From assembly GCA_049423145.1 (NCBI GenBank), contig JBMSQF010000041.1:1-23240 (forward strand): a stretch of DNA of 23,240 nt, in the 5' to 3' direction. The notes beneath the pieces are model-generated. The model was not told the DNA's origin and made no database searches. It was given only the letters and a program-made list of their open reading frames with translations. This DNA is from RFTU01 sp049423145 (GTDB taxonomy: Bacteria > Pseudomonadota > Gammaproteobacteria > Burkholderiales > Burkholderiaceae_C). Below are positions 7,091 through 15,176 of the stretch, one piece after another (position 1 is the stretch's first letter; the number at the start of each line of letters is the position of its first letter). The translations under genes were made by a program, and so were the position numbers.

Positions 7091-7848
7091 GTGCCCTCGA
7101 CCGCGGCTGCACCCAGGGGCGCTGCCCAATGGGACAGGTGGGCATGATCCGTCAGGTCCACCTGCAGGGGCGTGATGGAAACGGCCCCGTGCGCCGTGGC
7201 ATGAAAATCGGTTCCGGGTCCCGCTTCCCGCGCATCGCCAGCCGGACCGATCCAGTAGATGGGCTCGCCACGAGGACTGGTCTGCCGAATGACCGGCTCG
7301 CTGGCATGGCGGCGGCCCAGGCGCGTGATGCGCCAGGGAAGGTCGTTGGCATCGGCGCGATTGGGGATGTTCACATTCAGCAGGAAGGGACGGCCCAGGG
7401 CCTGCTCCTTCACCAAACGCTGCACGACACGCCGTGCCACCTGGGCCGCGGCCTGGAGGTCCCCCCAGCCCTTGTCAACCTGCGAAAACGCGATTGCCGG
7501 GATGCCGAACAGAAAGCCCTCCATGGCGGCTGCCACCGTTCCGGAATAGAGCGTGTCGTCGCCCATGTTGGCCCCTTGGTTGATTCCCGAGACCACCAAG
7601 TCCGGCCGTGGCAGCAGACCCGTGAGCGCCACATGCACGCTGTCCGAAGGCGTACCGTTGACATAACGAAAGCCGTTGGCGGCTGTGTAGACCGAAAGCG
7701 GCCGGTTCAGCGTGAGCGCATTGGATGTGCCGCTCGCGTTCTGTTCCGGTGCGATCACATCGAGTTCACCCAAGCCGTCCATCGCCTGCGCCAAAGCGGC
7801 GATGCCGGGGGCGAGATAGCCATCATCGTTTGCGATGAGAATACGCAT
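7087..7848 (-). CDS. surE: 5'/3'-nucleotidase SurE
   Basis: SurE is a metal-dependent nucleoside-monophosphatase, also active on short polyphosphate, linked to stress and stationary phase survival. The 253-aa product has full family length. Visible motifs are ILIANDDGYLAPGI with metal ligands Asp8 and Asp9, the NASG loop with Ser39, GTPSDSVHVAL (65-75), and SGINQGANMGDDTLYSGTV (87-105) with the Asn ligand. It starts with ATG at 7848 and heads the operon surE-pcm-nlpD-rlmD. No ribosome-binding site is visible, and a TACAAT box at 7860-7855 is so close to the start codon that the mRNA may be leaderless. The gene is divergent from a quinone-oxidoreductase-like gene across 50 bp. Confidence 0.96.
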   Translation of the reverse strand: MRILIANDDGYLAPGIAALAQAMDGLGELDVIAPEQNASGTSNALTLNRPLSVYTAANGFRYVNGTPSDSVHVALTGLLPRPDLVVSGINQGANMGDDTLYSGTVAAAMEGFLFGIPAIAFSQVDKGWGDLQAAAQVARRVVQRLVKEQALGRPFLLNVNIPNRADANDLPWRITRLGRRHASEPVIRQTSPRGEPIYWIGPAGDAREAGPGTDFHATAHGAVSITPLQVDLTDHAHLSHWAAPLGAAAVEGT

Positions 7849-7854
7849 GGGTGG

Positions 7855-7875
7855 ATTGTAGGCAGGCCCCCTGCC
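7855..7875 (-). promoter_or_regulatory. surE promoter -10 box and adjacent inverted repeat
   Basis: The minus strand reads TACAAT at 7860-7855, a good -10 box whose start point would fall at or within a base or two of the surE ATG. Directly upstream is GGCAGG-CCC-CCTGCC (7861-7875), a perfect 6-bp inverted repeat in the 50-bp divergent gap between surE and the plus-strand oxidoreductase, in a good position for a shared operator. No -35 box resembling TTGACA is found. The repeat is short and GC-rich, so chance is possible. Confidence 0.35.
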
Positions 7876-7898
7876 CGCACGCCCAAGGCGCGGAACGC

Positions 7899-8900
7899 AT
7901 GATGACGATGAACGGATGGCTTTGCGAGAACCCCACCGGGGCCGACCAACTGCAATGGAAGCCCTTGAGCCTGGCAGCGCCGGGCTCGGGGCAGGCTTTG
8001 GTGGCGGTCAGAGCCGCGAGCCTGAACTTTCCGGACCTGCTCACGGTCGAAAACAAGTACCAGATCAAACCCACCCTGCCCTTTGTTCCGGGCGCCGAGT
8101 ATGCGGGCGTGGTGCAGGAAGTGGGGCCCGATGTCACCCACCTGCACAAGGGTCAGCACGTGGCGGTGATCGGCGCCAGTGGCGGCTTCGCAAGCCACGC
8201 CCTGGCGCAGGCGGCACACTGCCTGCCCTTGCCGCCGGACATGCCCTTCGAGCATGCCGCGGCCTTCGCTTTCACCTATGGCACCACCCATCACGCGCTG
8301 ATGGACCGGGCCCAACTCCAAGCAGGAGAGACCGTCCTGGTATTGGGCGCGGCCGGTGGCGTGGGGAGTTCCGCCATCCAGGTGGCCAAGGCCGCGGGTG
8401 CGCGCGTCATTGCCGGCGTCTCCACCGAGGAGAAGACCGCCTTCTGCCGATCACTCGGCGCCGATGAAACGCTGAACTACGGGACCGAAGACGTGCGTGA
8501 GCGGCTGAAGTTGCTCACGCAAGGCAGGGGACCGGATGTGGTCTATGACCCTGTGGGTGGGCCGCTCGCCGAGCCGGTCTTCCGGTCCATCGCCTGGCGG
8601 GGCCGCTACTTGGTGATTGGCTTTGCAGGGGGCGGCATTCCGGCCCTGCCGTGGAACCTGGCCCTGCTCAAGGGTGCTTCGGTGGTGGGCGTCTTCTGGG
8701 GTGACTTCGTACGGCGCGAACCTTCGGCCTTTGCGCGGGGCTTGCAGCAACTGCTGGGTTGGTACCAGCAGGGCCTCATCAAACCGGCCATCGACCGCGT
8801 GCTGCCCATGAGCGAAGTTCCGCAGGCCTACCGACTGATGGCCACGCGCGCCGTCAGAGGCAAGCTGGTGCTGACGAATCCGCCCGCCACTCCTGCTTGA
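7899..8900 (+). CDS. NADPH:quinone oxidoreductase family protein (zinc-independent MDR)
   Basis: This is a medium-chain dehydrogenase/reductase of the quinone oxidoreductase branch (Qor/ζ-crystallin type), expected to transfer hydride from NADPH to quinones or enals. From ATG 7899 it has 333 aa. The catalytic GroES-like half contains SLNFPDLLTVENKYQIKPTL and PFVPGAEYAGVVQEVG (61-76). The nucleotide fold carries VLGAAGGVGSSAIQVAKAAG (148-167), where AAGGVG replaces the usual GxGxxG as is typical of this branch. The zinc-binding cysteines of alcohol dehydrogenases are missing. AAGGCG at 7885-7890 supports ATG 7899; ATGs at 7902 and 7908 are close alternatives. It is divergent from surE and followed 40 bp later by the RND pump genes. 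The substrate cannot be inferred. Confidence 0.92.
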   Translation: MMTMNGWLCENPTGADQLQWKPLSLAAPGSGQALVAVRAASLNFPDLLTVENKYQIKPTLPFVPGAEYAGVVQEVGPDVTHLHKGQHVAVIGASGGFASHALAQAAHCLPLPPDMPFEHAAAFAFTYGTTHHALMDRAQLQAGETVLVLGAAGGVGSSAIQVAKAAGARVIAGVSTEEKTAFCRSLGADETLNYGTEDVRERLKLLTQGRGPDVVYDPVGGPLAEPVFRSIAWRGRYLVIGFAGGGIPALPWNLALLKGASVVGVFWGDFVRREPSAFARGLQQLLGWYQQGLIKPAIDRVLPMSEVPQAYRLMATRAVRGKLVLTNPPATPA

Positions 8901-8940
8901 CCACAAGGCCCCTCCGAACCGAATCAGCGGACCCCATTCA

Positions 8941-10194
8941 ATGAACGACCGAATGAAAAGGGCGGCTGCGCCCATCAGGGCCCTCCCGGCTCTCGCTTGG
9001 GTGCTGGTGGCCGGATGCACCGGTCAACCACCATCCGCACCAGCGCCCGCAACGCCCCCAAGCGGGTCATCGCCCGCCGCAACGCCGGCGGCGCCAGGCG
9101 GAGCCAGCACGGCCGTGTCGGCCTCGGCACCATCCAACCCGTCGGCCGCGCCGCGCCCTTCAAGCGGCGGACCGGTGTCGGTGACCCTGGTCAAAGCCGA
9201 AAAGGGTGTCCTGCCGGTGGGACTGGACCTGACGGGCACGGTGAGTGCGCGACGAACCGTGGATGTGCGTGCCCAGGTGGCCGCGACGGTTCGTTCGGTC
9301 TCGGTGCGCGAGGGCGAATCCGTGCGACAGGGCCAAACGATGTTCCAGCTCGACGACCGCAATGAGCGGGCCCAACTCGAGCGCGTACAAGCGCAACTCT
9401 TGCGCGATGAAGCTGCGCAGGCAGACGCCCGCCGGCAACTCAAGCGCAGTGAGGAACTGCTGGCCCAGAACTTCGTCTCGCCCGGCGCGGTCGACGCCCA
9501 ACGAACCGCCGTGCAGACCCAGGATGCCGCCGTGGCGGCATCGCGGGCAGCCGTCAACGCCGCCCAAGTGGCCCTGTCCTTCATGACCGTCACAGCACCT
9601 CAGGACGGCCGGCTCGGCGCGATCGCGGTGCATCCAGGCGCCTATGTCAGCCCCGGCGGCACGGCCCTGGTCACCATCAGCCAGATCCATCCTGTGCTGG
9701 TGAGCTTCTCGCTGCCACAACGGCATCTGGCCGATGCCCTGGCGGCCCTCCAGAAGCGGACCCCGGTGGTGGAGGTGCGACCGGCAGACGAGCAGCCGGG
9801 GGCCCCGCCCAGCGCGCCTGCTCCGCTGGTCTTCGTCGACAACGCGATCGATACGGCCTCCGGCACGGTGCGCGCTCGGGCCGAGATCGACAACCGTGAG
9901 GGGCGGTGGTGGCCGGGGGCCTACGTGAAAGTGCGCATGACGCTTCAGGCCGTCGAGGGTTCTGCGGTGATCCCCTTGGCCAGCGTGGTGCAGGGTGCCC
10001 GCGGACGGACCGTCTTCACCGTGGACGATGAAGGTATCGCCTCGGCGCGACCGGTAGAGGTGCTGGCCATGGCCGATGGCAAGGCCGCGGTCAAGGGCAT
10101 CTCGCCCGGCGACCGGGTCGTGCTGGAGGGTCGACAGAACGTGCGCAACGGCACCAAGGTGATCGACCGATCCAAGGAAGCCGGCAAGCGATGA
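8941..10194 (+). CDS. RND efflux periplasmic adaptor (membrane fusion protein), lipoprotein
   Basis: The adaptor of a tripartite resistance-nodulation-division pump links the inner-membrane permease to an outer-membrane channel. The 417-aa protein has a lipoprotein signal (VLVAGC, Cys26) followed by an unusually long Pro/Ala/Ser linker (27-78). Next come the first half of the biotinyl-lipoyl-like domain (VDVRAQVAATVRSVSVREGESVRQGQ, 107-132), the α-hairpin (about 140-210, rich in Ala, Arg and Gln), the second lipoyl half (VTAPQDGRLGAIAVHPGAYV), a β-barrel (VLVSFSLPQRHL onward) and a membrane-proximal domain (VIPLASVVQGARGRTVFTV, 343-361). The start is ATG 8941; no ribosome-binding site stands out. 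The stop overlaps the permease ATG in ATGA, showing coupled translation. Confidence 0.93.
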   Translation: MNDRMKRAAAPIRALPALAWVLVAGCTGQPPSAPAPATPPSGSSPAATPAAPGGASTAVSASAPSNPSAAPRPSSGGPVSVTLVKAEKGVLPVGLDLTGTVSARRTVDVRAQVAATVRSVSVREGESVRQGQTMFQLDDRNERAQLERVQAQLLRDEAAQADARRQLKRSEELLAQNFVSPGAVDAQRTAVQTQDAAVAASRAAVNAAQVALSFMTVTAPQDGRLGAIAVHPGAYVSPGGTALVTISQIHPVLVSFSLPQRHLADALAALQKRTPVVEVRPADEQPGAPPSAPAPLVFVDNAIDTASGTVRARAEIDNREGRWWPGAYVKVRMTLQAVEGSAVIPLASVVQGARGRTVFTVDDEGIASARPVEVLAMADGKAAVKGISPGDRVVLEGRQNVRNGTKVIDRSKEAGKR

Positions 10195-13100
10195 ACCTCT
10201 CCGAGATCTTCATCCGCCGTCCCGTGATGACGGTCTTGCTGAACCTGGCCATCATCGTGGCCGGTGTGCTGAGCCTGCGCTTCATTCCCGTGGCCGCGCT
10301 GCCGAGCTACAACACGCCCGTCATCAACGTATTCGCCAATCTGCCCGGGGCAAGCCCCGAGGATATGGCCACCGCCGTGGCCCTTCCGCTGGAGCAGCAG
10401 TTCCAGACCATTCCCTTCGTCGCTCAGATCAGCTCCACGAGCACGCTGGGCCAAACCAGCGTGACCATCGAGTTCGAGGAGGACCGCAACATCGATGCCG
10501 CAGCGGTCGACGTGCAGGCCGCCCTCCTGAGAGCGCAGCGCGCGCTTCCCCTGGAGATGACCTCGCCGCCCAGCTACCGCAAGGTCAACCCAGCCGATTC
10601 GCCGGTCCTGTTCGTAACCCTGAATTCGCCTTCGATCGACACGCGCGACCTTCAGGCCTACGCCGACCAGGTGATCGTGCCCAATCTGTCGACCCTGGCG
10701 GGGGTTGCACAGATCAGCGTCTTCGGCGCCAAACGCTACGCGGTGCGTGTCCGGCTGTTGCCCGAAGCACTGATGGGACGCAACCTCACCGTGGACGATG
10801 TGCGCGTGGCGCTCATCGCAGCCAATGTGAACACGCCGCTGGGCACCCTGGACGGGCCCCGACAAATCCTCACCGTGCAGGCCAACCGCCAATTGCGCTC
10901 GGCGCAGGAGTTCGGTGACCTGATCATCAGCAGCCGCGGGGGATTACCGGTGCGCCTGCGGGATGTGGCCCGTGTGGAAGACAGCTTCGAGTCGGTGAAG
11001 ACCTTCGCCAGCTTCAACGGCGAACCCTCGATCTCACTGGCCGTCTTTCGGCTCCCGAACGCCAACACCGTGCAGGTGGTCGATGCGGCCAGGGCCGCGC
11101 TGGAAGCGCTCAAGACGCAGTTGCCGGCTTCGATTGCCATGCGCGTGACCAACGATCGGTCCGTGTCCATTCGGGAGGCCCTGCATGATGTGACGCTCAC
11201 GCTGATCGGCACCATCGTGCTCGTGGTGTTGGTCATCTTCCTGTTCCTGCGTCGGTTCGTGGCCACCGCCATTCCATCGCTGTCCCTGCCGGTGTCGCTG
11301 ATGGGCGCTGTGGCCATGCTTTGGGGCCTCAACTATTCGCTGGACAACATTTCCCTGCTGGGCCTCACCCTGGCCGTGGGACTGGTGGTGGATGACGCCA
11401 TCGTGGTGCTGGAGAACATCGTTCGACACGTCGAAAACGGCGAGCCGCCCTTTCAGGCGGCGCTGCGCGGTGCGCGCGAGGTGGGCTTCACCATCATTTC
11501 CATCTCCACTTCCCTGGTGGCCGTCTTCATCCCCGTGTTCTTCATGCCCGGGGTGATCGGCCTCCTGCTCCACGAGTTTGCGGTGGTGGTGGGCCTGGCC
11601 ATCCTGGCATCGGCTTTCGTATCACTGTCGCTGGTTCCGATGCTGGCTTCACGCTTCCTCTCAGACGAGGCCCACAAGAAACCGCCTGGCGCCTTGGTGC
11701 GATCGTTCGAACGCGGATTTGATGCAGTGCTTCGCGGCTACACCCGAAGCCTGGACCTGGCCTTGGGTCGGCGAAAGCTGGTGCTGCTGGTGGCCTTGGC
11801 GACTTTCGTGATCACGGCGTGGACGTTTTGGATCATCCCGAAGGGCTTCTTCCCCGAGGAAGACATCGGGCAGATTCAAGTGACGACCGAGGCGGCGGAA
11901 GATGTCTCGATCGAGGCGATGATGGGTCTGCAGCAGCAGGTCATCGACGTGTTCCTGAAGCATCCGGCGGTGGCCACGGTCAACAGCGTGGTGGGCGGCA
12001 ACGCCACGCCCAACAATGCGCGGCTCTTCGTCAATCTCAAGCCCCGGGCAGAGCGGGAAACGATGAAGGCCGTGATCGAAGATCTGCGCAAACGCACCCG
12101 GACAGTGGCGGGCATCTCGGTGTTCATGCGACCCGTACAGAACCTCAATGTGGGCAGCCGCCCCAGCAAGGCCCGCTACCAGTACATCCTGCAAAGCGTT
12201 GAACCCTCTGAACTCGACACCTGGGCCAACCGTCTGCAGGAGAAGATGCGCGCCGATCCCCTCTTCAGGGACGTCACCACCGATTCGCAGCTGCGCGGTT
12301 TGCAGGCCACGCTGAACATCGACCGGGAGCGCGCCAATGCGCTGGGCGTTCCGATGGATGCGATCCGCTCTGCCGTCTACACCGCCCTGGGTGAACGTCA
12401 GGTCTCCACCATCTTCACTCCGGTCGACACCTACCGGGTGATCATGGAGTTCGCGCCCGAGGCCAAGGTCGACGAGCGCGCCTTCGCCGGCCTGGCAGTG
12501 CGGTCTTCCTCGGGTGCGCTGGTTCCCTTGTCTGCACTGGCCACCGTGAAGCGGACGGTGGGCCCTACGGCGGTGAACCATGTGGGGCAGTTGCAGGCGG
12601 TGACCCTGAGCTTCAACCTGGCATCCGGTGCCGCACTGGGCGATGCCACCAACCGGATCGACCAGATCCGCAATGAAGTTCGACTGCCGGCGTCCATCGT
12701 GACCAAGTACGGTGGCGACGCAGCAGTCTTCAAGAGTTCACAACAGGGGCAGGCGGTGCTGATCATCGCCGCCCTGCTGGTCATCTACCTTCTGCTGGGC
12801 GTGTTGTATGAAAGCTTCATCCACCCCCTCACAATCCTGGCGGGTCTGCCTTCAGCTGCAGCGGGCGCGCTGCTCACGCTGATGGCCTTCGGCATGGAGC
12901 TCACCCTGATCGCCACCATCGGCATCATCTTGCTCATCGGCATCGTGAAGAAGAACGCGATCATGATGATCGACTTTGCGCTCGATGCGCAGCGGACACA
13001 GGGCATGAGTCCATCGGTGGCGATTCGTGAAGCCTGTATCCTGCGGTTCAGGCCCATCATGATGACCACCCTGGCCGCTTTGGTCGGGGCCCTTCCCATC

Positions 13101-13268
13101 GCACTCGGGATCGGCGCCGGCGCCGAGTTGCGCCAACCCCTGGGACTGGCGGTGGTCGGTGGCCTGATCGTGTCGCAGGCCATCACCCTCTACATCACAC
13201 CGGTGATCTACCTGGCCCTGGATCGATTCAGTGGCAGTGGGCCGGTGGCGGGCGATGCACTTTCCTGA
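10191..13268 (+). CDS. RND efflux permease (HAE1/AcrB-like)
   Basis: This proton-driven trimeric inner-membrane pump exports hydrophobic compounds such as drugs, dyes or solvents. The 1,025-aa protein has the length and layout of AcrB/MdtB relatives: TM1 after IFIRRPVMTVLLNLAIIVAG, a first periplasmic loop (about 30-335), TM2-6 including the proton-relay motif VGLVVDDAIVVLENI with Asp401-Asp402, a second large loop (about 555-860) and TM8-12 (for example LLGVLYESFIHPLTILAGLP, IGIILLIGIVKKNAIMMIDF). AAGGA at 10174-10178 serves as ribosome-binding site. It overlaps the adaptor by 4 bp. No TolC-like outer-membrane factor follows, so the pump must use a channel encoded elsewhere. Sequence resembles MdtB/MdtC-type HAE1 pumps more than heavy-metal (CusA) pumps. 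Substrates are unknown. Confidence 0.95.
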   Translation: MNLSEIFIRRPVMTVLLNLAIIVAGVLSLRFIPVAALPSYNTPVINVFANLPGASPEDMATAVALPLEQQFQTIPFVAQISSTSTLGQTSVTIEFEEDRNIDAAAVDVQAALLRAQRALPLEMTSPPSYRKVNPADSPVLFVTLNSPSIDTRDLQAYADQVIVPNLSTLAGVAQISVFGAKRYAVRVRLLPEALMGRNLTVDDVRVALIAANVNTPLGTLDGPRQILTVQANRQLRSAQEFGDLIISSRGGLPVRLRDVARVEDSFESVKTFASFNGEPSISLAVFRLPNANTVQVVDAARAALEALKTQLPASIAMRVTNDRSVSIREALHDVTLTLIGTIVLVVLVIFLFLRRFVATAIPSLSLPVSLMGAVAMLWGLNYSLDNISLLGLTLAVGLVVDDAIVVLENIVRHVENGEPPFQAALRGAREVGFTIISISTSLVAVFIPVFFMPGVIGLLLHEFAVVVGLAILASAFVSLSLVPMLASRFLSDEAHKKPPGALVRSFERGFDAVLRGYTRSLDLALGRRKLVLLVALATFVITAWTFWIIPKGFFPEEDIGQIQVTTEAAEDVSIEAMMGLQQQVIDVFLKHPAVATVNSVVGGNATPNNARLFVNLKPRAERETMKAVIEDLRKRTRTVAGISVFMRPVQNLNVGSRPSKARYQYILQSVEPSELDTWANRLQEKMRADPLFRDVTTDSQLRGLQATLNIDRERANALGVPMDAIRSAVYTALGERQVSTIFTPVDTYRVIMEFAPEAKVDERAFAGLAVRSSSGALVPLSALATVKRTVGPTAVNHVGQLQAVTLSFNLASGAALGDATNRIDQIRNEVRLPASIVTKYGGDAAVFKSSQQGQAVLIIAALLVIYLLLGVLYESFIHPLTILAGLPSAAAGALLTLMAFGMELTLIATIGIILLIGIVKKNAIMMIDFALDAQRTQGMSPSVAIREACILRFRPIMMTTLAALVGALPIALGIGAGAELRQPLGLAVVGGLIVSQAITLYITPVIYLALDRFSGSGPVAGDALS

Positions 13269-13314
13269 GGACGGGCTGCTGCTGAGCCCCGCATTGCGCA
13301 GCCCATGACCGCTC

Positions 13315-13953
13315 ATGACCGATCCTGCTTCTCACTTCTATGAACCACGCCTCGGCCATGGGCTGCGGCATGATCCCTTCAATGCCATTGTCGGCCCGCG
13401 GTGCATCGGCTGGGTGTCCACCCGGTCGGCGCAAGGCGTTCTGAATCTGGCGCCCTACAGCTTCTTCAATGGCTTCAATTACGTGCCGCCCATCATCGGC
13501 TTCTCGAGCGTCACGGCCAAGGACAGCCTGAGGAACATCGAGGCCACGGGGGAATTCGCCTGGAACCTGGTGACCCGTGATCTCGCGTCGGCCATGAACG
13601 AAACCTGTATCGACGCCCCACCCGAAATCGATGAATTCCAGTTGGCTGGCCTGACGCCGGCCCCTTCGCGGCTGATCGGCGCGCCGCGTGTGGCGGAGAG
13701 TCCGGTGTCCTTCGAGTGCCGGCTCACCCAGATCCACCGCCTCCTGCGGCACGATGGCACCCCCATCGACACCTGGATGGTGTTCGGCGAGGTGGTGGGC
13801 GTGCACATCGCACAACACCTGATCCGAGATGGGGTCTACCAGACGGCCGCCGCACAACCCGTTCTGCGCGCCGGCGGGCCCGGCGACTACTACACGGTCC
13901 GTGAAGAGGACAAGTTCGAGCTGCGCAGGCCCCAATGGGCCCAGCGGACTTGA
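13315..13953 (+). CDS. Flavin reductase-like (FMN-binding split-barrel) protein
   Basis: The 212-aa product belongs to the flavin reductase-like domain family (DIM6/NTAB group), which binds FMN and may reduce it with NAD(P)H for a partner oxygenase, or act on its own. Typical segments are GPRCIGWVSTRSAQGVLNLA (27-46), PYSFFNGFNYVPPIIGFSS (47-65), KDSLRNIEATGEFAWNLV (69-86), AESPVSFECRLTQI (127-140) and VFGEVVGVHI toward the end. The start is ATG 13315 or, less likely, the ATG at 13305 in another frame; the family N-terminus fits 13315. It follows the RND permease by 46 bp and may be co-transcribed, but no functional link with efflux is evident. It converges on the WYL regulator with a 9-bp gap and no terminator. 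Confidence 0.9.
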   Translation: MTDPASHFYEPRLGHGLRHDPFNAIVGPRCIGWVSTRSAQGVLNLAPYSFFNGFNYVPPIIGFSSVTAKDSLRNIEATGEFAWNLVTRDLASAMNETCIDAPPEIDEFQLAGLTPAPSRLIGAPRVAESPVSFECRLTQIHRLLRHDGTPIDTWMVFGEVVGVHIAQHLIRDGVYQTAAAQPVLRAGGPGDYYTVREEDKFELRRPQWAQRT

Positions 13954-13962
13954 GGGTGGCGG

Positions 13963-14943
13963 CTAGCGGTACACCTGTGCGGCAGCCGAGAGCGAATCCC
14001 GTACCCGCTTGACCAGCGACGCCGGCCCCAGAACCTGGACCTCGGGGCCGTGTCGGAGCACGTCCATCACCACCTCGGTCTCCTGCGCATAGGGCAGGCG
14101 CAACTCGTAGCGCCCGTCCGGGCGGAAGTGTCCCTCCTGCTGCGGATGCCACTGTTCACGTGAGATCCACTGGGCGGCCTGCGCCTCAAAGAGCAGCACG
14201 GCCCAATGCGGCTTGGCCCCAGCGTAGATGCCATAGCCGGCATCCATCTCGGCCTGCACCGACTTGAGTGGTACTTCGCGGGCCTTGTCATCCAGAACCG
14301 TGGCTTCCTCGATGGCATCCAATGCGAATCGACGCAAGCCCTGGGCCTGATGGCAATGGGCGTCCAGGTACCAGGTCGCCCGGTAATGCACCAGGCGCTG
14401 CGGGGAGACCACGCGGCGACTCGAGTGCCCCCGGCTGCGCGTGAGATAGACCATCTCCAGGCGGCGCCGCTTGATGAGCGCCTCGCTGACACGCTCGAAC
14501 CACTGGCTGGGAACCGGACGCTTGGCGGGCGAAAGGATCTTCACCCGCTTGAGCACATCCGCCGCCTGCAGCCCTTCCGTATCCAGCAGTGCATGGATGC
14601 GGGCCAGCAGGGGCTGAAGATGGCGACTGAGGACACCATCCGTGTCGATTTCACTGAGCAGGCGATGTGCGGTCAGCAGCGCATACAGCTCTCGTTCGCT
14701 GAACCACAAACCCGGCAGTTCATGCTTGTCCCCACGGCCATCCTGTCCCTCCTGGCGCAGCGTGTAGCCGCCCATGAACCGGTCGTACTCGATGGGCGCA
14801 CCCATCCGATCACGGAGGAAGGCCAGGTCGCGTTTGATCGTGGCACGAGAAACCTCCAGCTCCTGAATCAATTCCTCCAGCGTCACTTGTCCGCGCTGCT
14901 TGATGAGGCTTTCGATGCGGTACAGACGGTCGGTGTTGCCCAC
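13963..14943 (-). CDS. WYL-domain transcriptional regulator (YafY/DeoR-like HTH)
   Basis: This 326-aa regulator starts with a winged helix-turn-helix (RLYRIESLIKQRGQVTLEELIQELEVSRATIKRDLAFLRDRMG, described here in parts: helix 1 residues 6-17, recognition helix around VSRATIKRDLAFL, 31-43). A WYL domain follows (about 145-235; VYLTRSRG, RRVVSPQRLVHYRATWYLDAH with the WYL triad at 191-193). The C-terminal WCX-like extension (about 245-326) ends RVRDSLSAAAQVYR. WYL domains bind ligands such as nucleotides or nucleic acids and switch DNA binding. The start is GTG at 14943-14941, with AGGAAAGG just upstream; no ATG is nearby. A perfect palindrome (14956-14978) sits immediately before the ribosome-binding site, suggesting autoregulation and control of the divergent gene. 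Confidence 0.93.
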   Translation of the reverse strand: MGNTDRLYRIESLIKQRGQVTLEELIQELEVSRATIKRDLAFLRDRMGAPIEYDRFMGGYTLRQEGQDGRGDKHELPGLWFSERELYALLTAHRLLSEIDTDGVLSRHLQPLLARIHALLDTEGLQAADVLKRVKILSPAKRPVPSQWFERVSEALIKRRRLEMVYLTRSRGHSSRRVVSPQRLVHYRATWYLDAHCHQAQGLRRFALDAIEEATVLDDKAREVPLKSVQAEMDAGYGIYAGAKPHWAVLLFEAQAAQWISREQWHPQQEGHFRPDGRYELRLPYAQETEVVMDVLRHGPEVQVLGPASLVKRVRDSLSAAAQVYR

Positions 14944-14955
14944 GGGAGCCCTTTC

Positions 14956-14978
14956 CTAAAGTGATGCGTCCACTTTAG
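14956..14978. promoter_or_regulatory. Perfect palindrome, probable operator of the WYL regulator
   Basis: CTAAAGTG-ATGCGTC-CACTTTAG is an 8-bp perfect inverted repeat with a 7-bp spacer (arms centred 15 bp apart, about one and a half turns). It lies 12 bp upstream of the regulator's GTG start, overlapping the ribosome-binding area, and 115 bp upstream of the divergent 157-aa gene. Its AT content stands out from the GC-rich surroundings. The role as binding site for the adjacent regulator is inferred from position. Confidence 0.6.
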
Positions 14979-14990
14979 CAGGAGCATGCT

Positions 14991-15176
14991 ATGGGTGGCT
15001 CAACATATGAGCCAGTGACCTTGCAAACTGGATCCCGCACACCGATGTACGACCCCACAACGCCATTCAACCCACGATCAACTGGAGTGCGCCATGAACC
15101 CTGTCTGGATCCCGACCCCATCACCCCGAACCCATGCGATGGCGTCACAAGTCGAGCTCTTTGCCCCGGCGGATGA
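14991..15176 (+). other. Short ORF with good ribosome-binding site in the leader of the 157-aa gene
   Basis: A 61-codon frame starts at ATG 14991 with AGGAG at 14980-14984 (6-nt spacing) and overlaps the start of the following gene by 83 bp. Its third codon positions are only about half G/C, unlike the strongly GC-biased neighbours, so it is probably not a conserved protein; it could be an upstream ORF that affects translation of the 15094 gene. The imperfectly centred repeat GGCTCA-ACATA-TGAGCC (14997-15013) lies inside it. Confidence 0.2.

Noticed and set aside
7050..7145. N-terminal extension of Pcm into surE
   Set aside because: The sequence there is set by the surE frame, and relatives do not appear to have this extension.
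14991..15176. 61-codon ORF as a genuine small protein
   Set aside because: Despite a good ribosome-binding site, the third-position base use is unlike that of true genes here and it overlaps the next gene by 83 bp; listed only as a possible upstream ORF.
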